A stretch of DNA of 64,000 nucleotides from contig CAMCUD010000005.1 in assembly GCA_945878865.1 (NCBI GenBank), forward strand, positions 124,001 through 188,000, written 5' to 3'. The stretch comes from Bifidobacterium breve (GTDB lineage Bacteria; Actinomycetota; Thermoleophilia; Solirubrobacterales; Solirubrobacteraceae). The notes below the pieces were generated by a model. That model was not told the origin of the DNA. It searched no databases and saw nothing but the letters and a program-made list of their open reading frames with translations. How positions within the stretch are numbered: the stretch's first letter is position 1; the number at the start of each line of letters is the position of its first letter. Shown piece after piece: positions 8,477 to 16,090 of this stretch. A program made the position numbers and the translations under genes.

Positions 8477-9061
8477 GAGGCAGGTGAGCATCTCCTGCAC
8501 CCCCGCTGCGGTCGGCGCGAGGATGAACGACAGGCCGCACTTCTCCCCTCCCTCGACGCGGATCGCCGAGTCGAGGATGAGGGCCATGTCGGTGTCGCCG
8601 TGCTCGGCCAGAACCGTATGGACGATCGCGTCGAGGAGGTCCTGGACGATCTGCGGCGGCGCGGGCTCCATCTCCCTGCCGATGATCTGCCCGAGCACCC
8701 GGACGTAGGTCGCGCCGACGATGTTGCCGACCTCACCGAGCATCGAGACCCCGTCTTCGGTGTCCGCGTCGATCCCGAACACGCCGCAGAGCTGCTGGGC
8801 GTCGTCGCCGCCGAAGAGCAGCAGCGCGGTGGCGCTCAGGTCACCGAAGATCGGCACGACGATGGCGTGGAACCGATCCTCCGGCGGGCCGGCGCTGGCG
8901 ATGGCGTCGGCGAGCGGCATGACCGCGGCTCGCGGGACGGAGATGTCGACCGGGCGGCCGAGCAGCGTGCTGAGCGCGGTCCCGGCGTTGCCGGAGCCGA
9001 TGTTCGCCAGCTCGCCGAGCGCGTCGAGCTGCAGCTCGGTGTACTGCGGCATGACACTCAT
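8468..9061 (-). CDS. cheC: CheC-like chemoreceptor/CheY-P phosphatase family protein, 197 aa
   Basis: Two copies of the CheC/CheX/FliY active-site pattern E-x-x-N are visible: E17/N20 in GELANIGSGNAG and E110/N113 in GEVGNIVGAT. This fits a pseudo-symmetric CheC with both phosphatase sites kept. Members dephosphorylate CheY-P or a related receiver and are cytoplasmic. The family length (about 200 aa) matches. No cheA, cheY, mcp or flagellar gene is in the window, so it may serve a non-chemotactic receiver. The ATG at 9061 is preferred. It overlaps the stop of a 25-codon upstream ORF in an ATGA arrangement. A longer in-frame start 12 codons upstream (MPRHGRTDGSA) cannot be excluded. Confidence 0.88.
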   Translation of the reverse strand: MSVMPQYTELQLDALGELANIGSGNAGTALSTLLGRPVDISVPRAAVMPLADAIASAGPPEDRFHAIVVPIFGDLSATALLLFGGDDAQQLCGVFGIDADTEDGVSMLGEVGNIVGATYVRVLGQIIGREMEPAPPQIVQDLLDAIVHTVLAEHGDTDMALILDSAIRVEGGEKCGLSFILAPTAAGVQEMLTCLGV

Positions 9062-9135
9062 CGCGCTGCCGTCCGTCCTGCCGTGGCGGGGCATCCACTG
9101 CCCCCACGACGGGTGATCTCCATGACGTCCCTCAT
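9058..9135 (-). CDS. possible 25-aa leader ORF coupled to cheC
   Basis: ATG 9135 follows a strong GGAGGG ribosome binding site with 5-6 bases spacing. It opens a short basic ORF (MRDVMEITRRGGSG...) whose TGA overlaps the cheC ATG as ATGA. The cheC start itself has a weaker site. This looks like translational coupling of cheC to a leader peptide. Whether the peptide has its own function cannot be told. Confidence 0.4.
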   Translation of the reverse strand: MRDVMEITRRGGSGCPATAGRTAAR

Positions 9136-9354
9136 GCGATCCCTCCGTGATCGTTGTTCGCACGCCTCGATACGGAGTGGAGTCCGGATCTCGGTGGGGA
9201 TACATCGGAGTTCTGCTGGAGAACTCGACCTTCGTGGCCGAGCGTTGGCCGTTCGGCTCCCTGGGAGTGTTGAGATAGCGGGAGAGAAGCCCTGCCGTGG
9301 CCACCCCGTGGTCGGAGTCCAGGTAGCGGCTGTCTCTCGCCGCGACCCCCGGGG

Positions 9355-10032
9355 TCATGCGGCCTCGTCGGCCGCCCGACAGGACGCGCCGGCGGCAGCA
9401 ACGCAGAGGGAAATGCGAGCCGGGACGTCGATCGAACGCACCTCGTTGCCGACCCGGTACCGGATCGTGGCGCCGTCCATCGTGTAGCGGCCGGGCTGCT
9501 GAGCAGCGACGACGAAGGCGACCTGGATTCCGGTCTTGCCCCTCGGGGGCAACACTGCTCCGCTCGCGCTCTCGAGCCACATCTCAGGGTGGTAGAGATC
9601 GTCATACGGCTGCGCCCCGACGACCTTCCCGATGAGGTTGTCGGTGTCGGTTGCGCCCATGTGAATGACGTCCAACCCGTCCGAGATCCGGCTCGGGATG
9701 ACGTCCTCGATCACCCCGCGCCGGTGCGAGGCGTTGCGAAGTTCGATCGCGGCGAACGCGATCTTCTGGCCGGGCTTGGCGGTAAAGCTCAGGCGCATCG
9801 GCGCAACGTGGACGGGCTCGTCGTTGCGACCGACGACCGTCGATGTTTCCCCTTCTGCCGTGGTCTTGCTGCCCGCTGGAACGCCGGCTGTGTCAGCCGC
9901 GCTTCCGCTTCCGAGCGCAGCCACCGCGAGGACGATGACGGCAGTCAGCAGGACGAGGAGAAGAGCGCCGGCGAGCGCGACGACGATGCGGCCGCGGACG
10001 CTGCGCGTGGGTACTTCGGTTGGTGTGCTCAT
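9355..10032 (-). CDS. single-pass membrane-anchored extracytoplasmic protein, 225 aa
   Basis: ATG 10032 is chosen because a GAAGG element precedes it; an in-frame ATG three codons upstream (10041) is possible. A basic N-terminus (SVRGR) is followed by one long hydrophobic segment at about residues 15-38 (VVALAGALLLVLLTAVIVLAVAAL) and a Ser/Thr/Gly linker. The outer domain of about 165 residues has beta-strand periodicity (MRLSFTAKPGQKIAFAAIEL and RYTMDGATIRYRVG) and two Cys residues near the end. It resembles small accessory beta-sandwich domains but I cannot name the family. No partner gene is evident. Confidence 0.75.
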   Translation of the reverse strand: MSTPTEVPTRSVRGRIVVALAGALLLVLLTAVIVLAVAALGSGSAADTAGVPAGSKTTAEGETSTVVGRNDEPVHVAPMRLSFTAKPGQKIAFAAIELRNASHRRGVIEDVIPSRISDGLDVIHMGATDTDNLIGKVVGAQPYDDLYHPEMWLESASGAVLPPRGKTGIQVAFVVAAQQPGRYTMDGATIRYRVGNEVRSIDVPARISLCVAAAGASCRAADEAA

Positions 10033-10041
10033 GGCCTTCAT

Positions 10042-10345
10042 AGGCCGTGGCGTGTGCAAACTCACCCCCCACACGCCGCTGCAGCCGGACGGCGGACCTC
10101 GTGTCGCCAAAGGGGCGGTCAGCACCCGTGCTGGGGATCGCCCGCGCCGGCGAGCATGTCGACGCGTCAGCGAGGACGCGGCAGGCGCGCACCTGCGACC
10201 GGCCGGATCCGTGAGCCGTCGTACCGGCACGAGCTTTGCGATCACCGCGGCTCGGTGACCGGCCCGTAGATGCTCCGGACGCGGAGCGCGGTCCCATCTG
10301 CTGCGGACCGTGAGCGGAACAACCTGCTCAGCGCGAACGGGAAGA
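10042..10345. other. intergenic region of 304 bases without a gene
   Basis: Lies between the membrane-anchored protein start and tRNA-Thr. I see only short GC hairpins (for example GGTCAGCA/TGCTGGGG near 10120) and no convincing ORF, riboswitch or promoter consensus. The long frame that crosses it has no ribosome binding site and reads as low-complexity Arg/Pro. Confidence 0.6.
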
Positions 10346-10418
<73 letters not shown>

Positions 10419-10493
10419 ACGCGCCGTCAAGGGTAGCGGGCCAGCCGCATCCCGGCGGCCCACCCTCGCGCTGCCGTCGCCGGAGTCCGCGCG

Positions 10494-11726
10494 TTACCGC
10501 CCCGACGACCCCTTCGCGCCCGCGAACGGATCCGAGAACCGCGGATTCGTCGTCACCGATCGGTCGGTGAGCGACCGCAGGAACGCGACGAGGTCGGCCT
10601 TGTCGCGATCCGTCAGCCTGATCGCCTCGATGAGCGGGTCCTTGTACGGGCTCGCGCGCCCGTCGCCGGCCAGCGGTCCGCTCGTGATGTTCCGCCCGCC
10701 GTCGGCGTAGTGCTGCACGGCGTCCTCGAGCGTCGCGACCGACCCGTCGTGCATGTACGGCGCCGTCAGCGCGATGTTGCGCAGCGACGGCGCCTTGAAC
10801 CTGCCCATGTCCGTCAGTCGGCCGGTGACCGAGAAGACGCCCTGGTTGTCGCTGGGGAACGCCCCGGTGCCGCCGACGTTGTAGAGCCCCGTGTTGTGGA
10901 ACAGCGGCTTCTCCGCGGGCGCGCCGAGGTACGTCGCCTGGTCGGAGAAGATGAACGTCCCGTGGCAGTGATGGCACTCGGCCTTCTCGCCCATGAAGAG
11001 GTTCATGCCGCGCTCCTCGGCCGGGCTGAGCTTCGCCTTGCCGCGCAGATAGCGGTCGTAGCGGGAGTTCGCCGAGATGATGCTGCGCTGGAAGGCGGCG
11101 ATGGAGCGGATGATCGTGGTGTACGTGATCGGCTGGCGCAGGTCGGGGAACGCGCGGCGCATCTGCGTGCGGTACCACGGGTCGCGCCGGAACCGGGCGA
11201 GGACCGCCTGCTTGTTCGCGTCGGTCAGCCCCATCTCCACCGGGCGGGTGCCGAACAGCGGCACCTCCATCTGCGCTTCGAGGGTGATGAGCGCCGGGTT
11301 GGCCCAGGTCAGCGTGGACTGGTACGCGACGTTGACGAGCGACTGCGCGCCACGCGGATGGATCTCGCCGGTCGAGCCGATCGCCCGCGCGCGCCCGTCG
11401 GTGAACGCCAGCGCCTGCTGATGGCAGCTGGCGCAGGACTGCGTCTGGTTGCCTGAAAGCCGCACGTCGTAGAACAGGTGCCGGCCCGCCTGCACCTTGG
11501 CGGCGCTCATCGGGTTGTTCTTCGGCGTGCGCGGCGTCGGGAACTCCTCCGGCAGGCGCCAGGCGTACCGCTGGTTGGTCGTCCCGGCGATCGCTCCGCT
11601 CGCGGAGAGGTAGAGCAGCGTCAAGCCCGACGCGACCACCCAGACGAGCACCGACATCCGGGTGGCGCGCCGGCGCGGGGCTCCCATGCGAGCGCGCGCC
11701 CATCGGAAGCCCCGCGAGACCTTCAT
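10494..11726 (-). CDS. MbnH-like di-heme cytochrome c peroxidase family protein, 410 aa
   Basis: Two c-type haem motifs are seen: C98-A-S-C-H102 and C251-H-H-C-H255, in the order and spacing of the MauG/cytochrome c peroxidase family. A basic N-terminus and a hydrophobic segment at about residues 25-47 (VLVWVVASGLTLLYLSASGA) give membrane anchoring or export. The second half contains the family motifs LRNIALTAPYMHDGS and TLEDAVQHYADGG. The start at 11726 overlaps the stop of the MbnP-like gene (ATGA), so the two are translationally coupled. Family knowledge: MbnH partners oxidise a Trp of MbnP to kynurenine, which creates a copper site. That this pair does so is inference. Confidence 0.9.
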   Translation of the reverse strand: MKVSRGFRWARARMGAPRRRATRMSVLVWVVASGLTLLYLSASGAIAGTTNQRYAWRLPEEFPTPRTPKNNPMSAAKVQAGRHLFYDVRLSGNQTQSCASCHQQALAFTDGRARAIGSTGEIHPRGAQSLVNVAYQSTLTWANPALITLEAQMEVPLFGTRPVEMGLTDANKQAVLARFRRDPWYRTQMRRAFPDLRQPITYTTIIRSIAAFQRSIISANSRYDRYLRGKAKLSPAEERGMNLFMGEKAECHHCHGTFIFSDQATYLGAPAEKPLFHNTGLYNVGGTGAFPSDNQGVFSVTGRLTDMGRFKAPSLRNIALTAPYMHDGSVATLEDAVQHYADGGRNITSGPLAGDGRASPYKDPLIEAIRLTDRDKADLVAFLRSLTDRSVTTNPRFSDPFAGAKGSSGR

Positions 11727-12631
11727 CGCGCGATCGCCCGGAAGACCTTCTGCGCGGACGCGGTGGCCTTGCCGCCGCCGCTCGTGTCGTTCCAGGCCAG
11801 GCCCAGTGCCTTGAAGATCGACCCGCACGGCTTCTCACCCGGGCCCGACATGCAGCTGTTGGCCATGTCCATCTGCATCGCCGAGCTGGCCATCGCGCCC
11901 ATCCCGCCGGCCAGATCGGTCCCGGCCAGCAGCGTCTGCACGTCGACGGCGACCCGCTGGCGTGACGGGTTGAACGAGGCGAAGCGCACCTTCACGCGGT
12001 TCGAGCTCGTGCACGTGACCTTCTGCCCGGTCGCCGGGTTGCCGGTGCATCCGGTGCTTCCGAGATGCACGAGGAACGTCGGGTCGGCCGTCTCGATCTT
12101 CAGGAACTTGCGGCCGAACTGCCAGGACCAGCCGAGTGCCGCGAGGTTCAGCGGGGACGGCGCGCCGGCGACATCGGTGTGGTTGAGGGCCGAAGGGACG
12201 CCGACCGTGTAGCTCAGCCCCTTGTATGAGCCCTCGGGCACGGTGCCGCGGACGCGCGCGTTCGTGGCCTTCGTGCCTTCCTCCGCACACGCGCCGGTGC
12301 CGTTCTCCAGGTCGATGAGCGTGACCGAGCCGCCCTCGCGGGTCAGCTGGACCGACGAGCCGCGGAGCTTGACCGGCACCGCCTTGCCGTCCTTGCGGAT
12401 CAGCGCGACGTCGGAGACGTAGAAGCGCAGATCGCGCAGCTGGGCGGTCGCCTTGGCCATGCCGAGCCCGGCGATCGGGCTGCCGCAAGCGACGGGCTTG
12501 CTGCCGGCCATGGCGGCGAACGTCACGTCAACGGACTGGGTCTTCGCCTGCGCGGCCGCGGGGGCGACGGCCAGGAGGCCCACGGCGGCGGCGATGGCCG
12601 CCCGCGGGGCGGTGGTGGAGAAAGCGTGCAT
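11723..12631 (-). CDS. MbnP-family secreted metal-binding protein (metallo-mystery pair, four-Cys), 302 aa
   Basis: Signal peptide at residues 1-29 (AAIAAAVGLLAVAPAAAQA). The mature protein shows the MbnP pattern: CGSPIAGLG, DLRFYVSDVALIRKDGK, DLENGTGAC, SYKGLSYTVGVPSALNHTD, then SPLNLAALGWSWQFGRKF and GCTGN...VTC. The pairing of four conserved Cys with a Trp-x-Trp-Gln segment is typical of the family described as metallo-mystery pair proteins. Two extra Cys lie in a C-terminal extension. The downstream peroxidase gene overlaps by 4 bases, the usual gene order for the pair. No methanobactin, TonB or copper-exporter gene is adjacent. Predicted to act outside the cytoplasmic membrane. Confidence 0.9.
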   Translation of the reverse strand: MHAFSTTAPRAAIAAAVGLLAVAPAAAQAKTQSVDVTFAAMAGSKPVACGSPIAGLGMAKATAQLRDLRFYVSDVALIRKDGKAVPVKLRGSSVQLTREGGSVTLIDLENGTGACAEEGTKATNARVRGTVPEGSYKGLSYTVGVPSALNHTDVAGAPSPLNLAALGWSWQFGRKFLKIETADPTFLVHLGSTGCTGNPATGQKVTCTSSNRVKVRFASFNPSRQRVAVDVQTLLAGTDLAGGMGAMASSAMQMDMANSCMSGPGEKPCGSIFKALGLAWNDTSGGGKATASAQKVFRAIAR

Positions 12632-12804
12632 CGTGATCCTTGATCGAACGGGTGGAAGGTCGGGCGCAGGTGCGCGCGAACGCGGCCCGACGTGGGCGCG
12701 CGGGATCGATGCCTGCGGGGGCGCAGGCTGGAGCTCGGCACGGAAGCGACCGAAGGCGCGCGCGGTCGGATCGCCGACGCGGTGAGGCGCGCTGTGCAGT
12801 CAGC

Positions 12805-13131
12805 TCAGGTGCGAGCGGCGCCGGCCACGGGCGGCGGGCGCATCGCGAGCGCGAAGGCCGCGGCGCGGCCGACGGGACGTACGTAGACCGCGCGGCGCGG
12901 CGTGACGGCAGCGCCCCCGCGGCGGCGCGCAATCGGCGCGGCACGGCGCTCACGCAGGCGCTCGAGGAGCTCCTCACCGGGGAACGTCCCCGCGATCAGC
13001 GCGCCGAAGATGGCGAGAACCGGCACGGCGCCCAACGCGAGCGCCGGCGACAGCGCGATCAGGAGCAGCGCGACGAGCGCGAGCGTCAGCAGCAGCGCGA
13101 AGCGAGTGAGGCGTGGCGCGAGCCGGCGCAT
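12805..13131 (-). CDS. small integral membrane protein, 108 aa
   Basis: ATG 13131 starts MRRLAPRLTR, followed by two adjacent hydrophobic segments (about 11-28 and 30-48: LLLTLALVALLLIALS, then ALALGAVPVLAIFGALIAG), a charged helix (PGEELLERLRERR) and an Arg/Ala-rich tail. Positive-inside bias fits a two-helix hairpin. It is divergent from the SDR gene 108 bases away. Unknown family. The frame is long and open upstream, so the start is the least certain part. Confidence 0.6.
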   Translation of the reverse strand: MRRLAPRLTRFALLLTLALVALLLIALSPALALGAVPVLAIFGALIAGTFPGEELLERLRERRAAPIARRRGGAAVTPRRAVYVRPVGRAAAFALAMRPPPVAGAART

Positions 13132-13239
13132 CGACGAATCACTGTACCGCGCGCCCGCCGACACGGGCCCACGCCCTGTGGGAGGCTCCCCCGCAGAGCG
13201 CGGCGACCCGCCGCGACCGAGAGACAGACGGGAGAGCAG

Positions 13240-14007
13240 ATGAGCCTGCAGGAGACCTCCGCCCTCGTGACGGGCGGCGCGTCGGGGCTGGGCCTCGCCA
13301 CGGCCAAGCGCTTGGCGGCCGCCGGCGCGGGCGTGGTGATCATCGACCTGAACGCCGACCAGGGCAACGCCGCGGCCGACGAGATCGGTGGCGTGTTCGT
13401 CCAAGCCGACGTCGCGGACACCTCGCAGGTCGAGGAGGCCGTGAAGGCCGCCACCGAGATCGCGCCGCTGCGCTGGGTCCTCAACAGCGCGGGGATCGGC
13501 GCCGCCGAACGGACGGTCAACCGCGACGGGTCTCCCGCGAGCCTGGAGACCTTCGAGCGGGTCATCCGCGTGAACCTCATCGGCACCTTCAACGTCACGC
13601 GACTGGCCGCCGCGGCGATCGCGCAGACGGCGCCCGACCCCGACGGCTGGCGCGGGTCGATCATCAACACGGCGTCGGCCGCCGCGTTCGACGGGCAGAT
13701 CGGTCAGGCGTCGTACTCGGCGTCGAAGGGCGCGATCGTCGGCATGACGCTGCCGATCGCGCGCGACCTGTCGAGCGTCGGCATCCGCGTGAACACCATC
13801 GCGCCCGGGCTCTTCGACACCCCGATCTACGGCACCGGTGAGCAGGCCGAGGCGTTCAAGGCGCACCTCGGGCAGAACGTGCCGTTCCCCAAGCGCCTGG
13901 GCGTCGCCGACGAGTTCGCCTCGATGGCGATGGAAATCCTCACGAACCCGTACATGAACGGGGAGACCGTGCGGCTCGACGGCGCGATTCGCATGCCTCC
14001 GAAGTAG
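13240..14007 (+). CDS. short-chain dehydrogenase, 3-hydroxyacyl-CoA dehydrogenase type-2-like, 255 aa
   Basis: A classical SDR with TGGASGLG at residues 11-18 (cofactor loop), a DL pair after the second strand (IIDLNAD, suggesting NAD preference), NSAG in place of NNAG, and catalytic YSASK. The order of segments and the closing EILTNPYMNGETVRLDGAIRM match HSD17B10-type 3-hydroxy-2-methylacyl-CoA dehydrogenases. The ATG follows GGGAGA at good distance. The long frame upstream is not coding. Convergent with the TetR gene at 14011, only 3 bases apart. A role in branched acyl-CoA oxidation is likely but not shown. Confidence 0.9.
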   Translation: MSLQETSALVTGGASGLGLATAKRLAAAGAGVVIIDLNADQGNAAADEIGGVFVQADVADTSQVEEAVKAATEIAPLRWVLNSAGIGAAERTVNRDGSPASLETFERVIRVNLIGTFNVTRLAAAAIAQTAPDPDGWRGSIINTASAAAFDGQIGQASYSASKGAIVGMTLPIARDLSSVGIRVNTIAPGLFDTPIYGTGEQAEAFKAHLGQNVPFPKRLGVADEFASMAMEILTNPYMNGETVRLDGAIRMPPK

Positions 14008-14010
14008 ATC

Positions 14011-14628
14011 TCAGCCGAACAGCACCGGCGCGAGCAGCTCGCGGGCGATCCGGCGGACGGCGTCCGGGTCGTCCAGCGGCAGGGTCGTGCCTGGCAGCAG
14101 CGCGAAGCTCACGGTGATGCGCGTGAGGACCTCGGCGGCCTCGTCGGGGTCCACGTCACGAACCTCGCCGAGCTTCTGCGCGAGGCGGATGCGCTCGGCG
14201 AGGAACCCCCGCGCGAGCGCGAAGAGCCCGTCGTCGAGCGACCGCAGGAGCGTCTGGCGCTCGACGAGCACGAGGCGGCGTAGCAGCGGATGCTCGTGCA
14301 GCAGCCGCACGCTGACGACGAAGCCCTCGGTGAACTGGTCGAGCACCGACGCATCCGGGTCCTCGATCGCCGCGAGCTCGGCCAGGCACCGGCGTGCCTC
14401 GCGGGTGCCCAGCGCGGCGACGAGCGTGTCGCGGTCGGCGAAGCGGCGGTAGACGGTCGCGCGGCCGACCCCGGCCGTCCGGGCGACGTCCTCCATCGTC
14501 ACGTGCCGCAGCCCCGAAGCCGCCGCCAGCTCGAGCGCCCCGTCGAGGATGCGCGAGCTGACCGGGTCGTCCGGCGGCGCCTCGTGCGGGTCGAGCGCCC
14601 GCGCGACGAGCGGCGGCAGCGCGGTCAT
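14011..14628 (-). CDS. TetR-family regulator, 205 aa
   Basis: N-terminal helix-turn-helix of TetR type at about residues 24-70: ILDGALELAAASGLRHVTME, then DVARTAGVGRATVYRRFADR. The ligand domain is helical. The start overlaps the stop of the upstream DUF2236 oxygenase gene (ATGA), so both are one operon. The palindrome at 15572-15588 just before the first gene is a likely operator for this protein. The inducer is unknown. Confidence 0.92.
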   Translation of the reverse strand: MTALPPLVARALDPHEAPPDDPVSSRILDGALELAAASGLRHVTMEDVARTAGVGRATVYRRFADRDTLVAALGTREARRCLAELAAIEDPDASVLDQFTEGFVVSVRLLHEHPLLRRLVLVERQTLLRSLDDGLFALARGFLAERIRLAQKLGEVRDVDPDEAAEVLTRITVSFALLPGTTLPLDDPDAVRRIARELLAPVLFG

Positions 14629-15563
14629 GTGGTCGCCAGCGACGTGTCGAGCGGGGCCGGCTTGCCGCGCGCGATGCGGTCGGCGCGGCGCGCGGCGAAC
14701 TCCGGCCCCGTGCACTTCAGCGACGCGGGCATCACCGGGGTGGCTGCCCGCGCCAGGCGCGCGTTGAGTTGGAACTCCGCCTCCTCGGCGAACGACCAGG
14801 AGAACCCGAGCCGCTCGCGCAGCTTCGGCGTCATCATCCCGACGGTGTTCAGCCTGGTGGCGTGGACGAGCGCGCGCCGGACGAGCTCGGGCGCCGGGCC
14901 GGGCAGCTGGCGGACGCGCCGCGGGAGCAGCGGGTTCTCCAGCGAGTCCCAGACCTCCTCGACGCACACGGTCCGTTCCAGGCGGGTGAACATCATCTCG
15001 TCGCGGTAGGCGGTGAAGCCCGCCCACGTCTCGGGGAGGTCGCGCCAGCGGATGCCGAGGAACCGGCCGACGCGCCGCCACTCCGCCCAGAGTTCCTCCT
15101 TCTGCGACGCGGTGAAGCGGATGCCGAAGAGCTCGTGACCCTTGACGATCGCCTCGGCGCCCGTGGCGTGCACCCAGGCGAAGGCCTCGGGCTCCAGCGC
15201 GTGGTAGCGCTCGCCGTCGTCCCGCGTGCCCTTGATGGACTTGTGCATCTCGCGCACCAGCCGCCCCATCCGCGCCGCGCCCTCGGGCCCGCCGTAGACG
15301 ATCTGGTTGGTGAAGTCCGATGTGCGCTGGAACCGGCCGACCGGGTCCTCGCGGTACTGCGACAGCTGGCTGACGCCCGCGCCCACTGTCGGGTGGGCGA
15401 CTTGAAGCATGAGGATGTAGCCGGCCGCGGCGAACACGCGGATGTCGCTGCCGCGCCGCCAGGCCAGCGAGGTCTCGTCGACCGCGAGGGCCGCCCAGTC
15501 CTCCTCGCCGGGCAGCACCCGGCCGCGCGGCGGTTGAGACGTCTGAGTCGTACCTTGTCTCAT
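14625..15563 (-). CDS. DUF2236 / MpaB-type oxygenase family protein, 312 aa
   Basis: Carries the DUF2236 core: RVFAAAGYILMLQVAHPTVGAG near residues 43-64, a GPEGAARMGRLVREMHKSIKG motif, and the family FAWVHATGAEAIV stretch with its conserved His. The C-terminal segment LRERLGFSWSFAEEAEF is also typical. Family knowledge: relatives (latex-clearing protein Lcp, MpaB) are b-type haem or membrane-linked oxygenases; the substrate here is unknown. First gene of a two-gene operon with the TetR regulator. A second, more divergent family member lies at 29012. Confidence 0.9.
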   Translation of the reverse strand: MRQGTTQTSQPPRGRVLPGEEDWAALAVDETSLAWRRGSDIRVFAAAGYILMLQVAHPTVGAGVSQLSQYREDPVGRFQRTSDFTNQIVYGGPEGAARMGRLVREMHKSIKGTRDDGERYHALEPEAFAWVHATGAEAIVKGHELFGIRFTASQKEELWAEWRRVGRFLGIRWRDLPETWAGFTAYRDEMMFTRLERTVCVEEVWDSLENPLLPRRVRQLPGPAPELVRRALVHATRLNTVGMMTPKLRERLGFSWSFAEEAEFQLNARLARAATPVMPASLKCTGPEFAARRADRIARGKPAPLDTSLATT

Positions 15564-15571
15564 GCGTTCAC

Positions 15572-15588
15572 CGTACGCCCGCCGTACG
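15572..15588. promoter_or_regulatory. probable TetR operator before the DUF2236-TetR operon
   Basis: A 17-bp interrupted palindrome, CGTACG-N5-CGTACG, ends 8 bases upstream of the ATG at 15563. Its size is typical of TetR operators and its half-sites are 11 bp apart. Autoregulation by the TetR protein encoded by the second gene is inferred. Confidence 0.55.
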
Positions 15589-15619
15589 CGCCCGACGTGG
15601 GGCGCGACCACACGACCGC

Positions 15620-16090
15620 TCAGTCGGCGTGTCGTGGCTCGTGCGCGACGAACACCGGCACATCGGCGTGGCGCAGCACGTAGCTGCTGACGCTCCCGAA
15701 CATCGCACCGACCCGGCCGACCCCGCGGGCGCCGAGGAGGATCGCGTCGTAGACCTGGTCGCGTGCCTGCGCGCAGATCTCCGGCCCCGGCTTGCCTCGG
15801 CGGATCACCGTGGTGACGGGGATCCCGTCGGGCATCCGGTCGACCGTCTCGCGCAGGAGCTTCTCGGCGTAGTGCTCGGCGTCCTGGCGCAGCTGCTCGG
15901 GATTGGCGCCCGCCAGCGACCACCCGGCCGCCTCCGCCGACATCTCCGGGATGACGGACAGCAGCGTCATCGCGGCGTTGTCGCGCAGCGCCACCGTGAT
16001 CGCCGCGCGCAGCGCCAGCTCGGAGGTCTCCGACCCGTCGATCGCCACGAGCACCCGGTGCAGGCGAAGCTCCTCGATCGACCCGGTCAT
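15620..16090 (-). CDS. universal stress protein (UspA family), 156 aa
   Basis: A single Usp domain: RVLVAIDGSETSELALRAA at the N-terminus, the middle IPVTTVIRRGKPGPEICAQA, and the ATP-loop pattern G-A-R-G-V-G-R-V-G-x7-S-S-Y-V (GARGVGRVGAMFGSVSSYVL), which is the G-2x-G-9x-G(S/T) ATP-binding motif. It ends in VPVFVAHE. The start at 16090 overlaps the MFS exporter stop (ATGA), making it the third gene of the MarR-MFS-Usp operon. Cytoplasmic. It is probably co-induced with the exporter. Confidence 0.92.
   Translation of the reverse strand: MTGSIEELRLHRVLVAIDGSETSELALRAAITVALRDNAAMTLLSVIPEMSAEAAGWSLAGANPEQLRQDAEHYAEKLLRETVDRMPDGIPVTTVIRRGKPGPEICAQARDQVYDAILLGARGVGRVGAMFGSVSSYVLRHADVPVFVAHEPRHAD

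Noticed and set aside
12640-13239. 200-codon extension upstream of the SDR
   Set aside because: No family match; the SDR begins with a normal N-terminus and a ribosome binding site at 13240.
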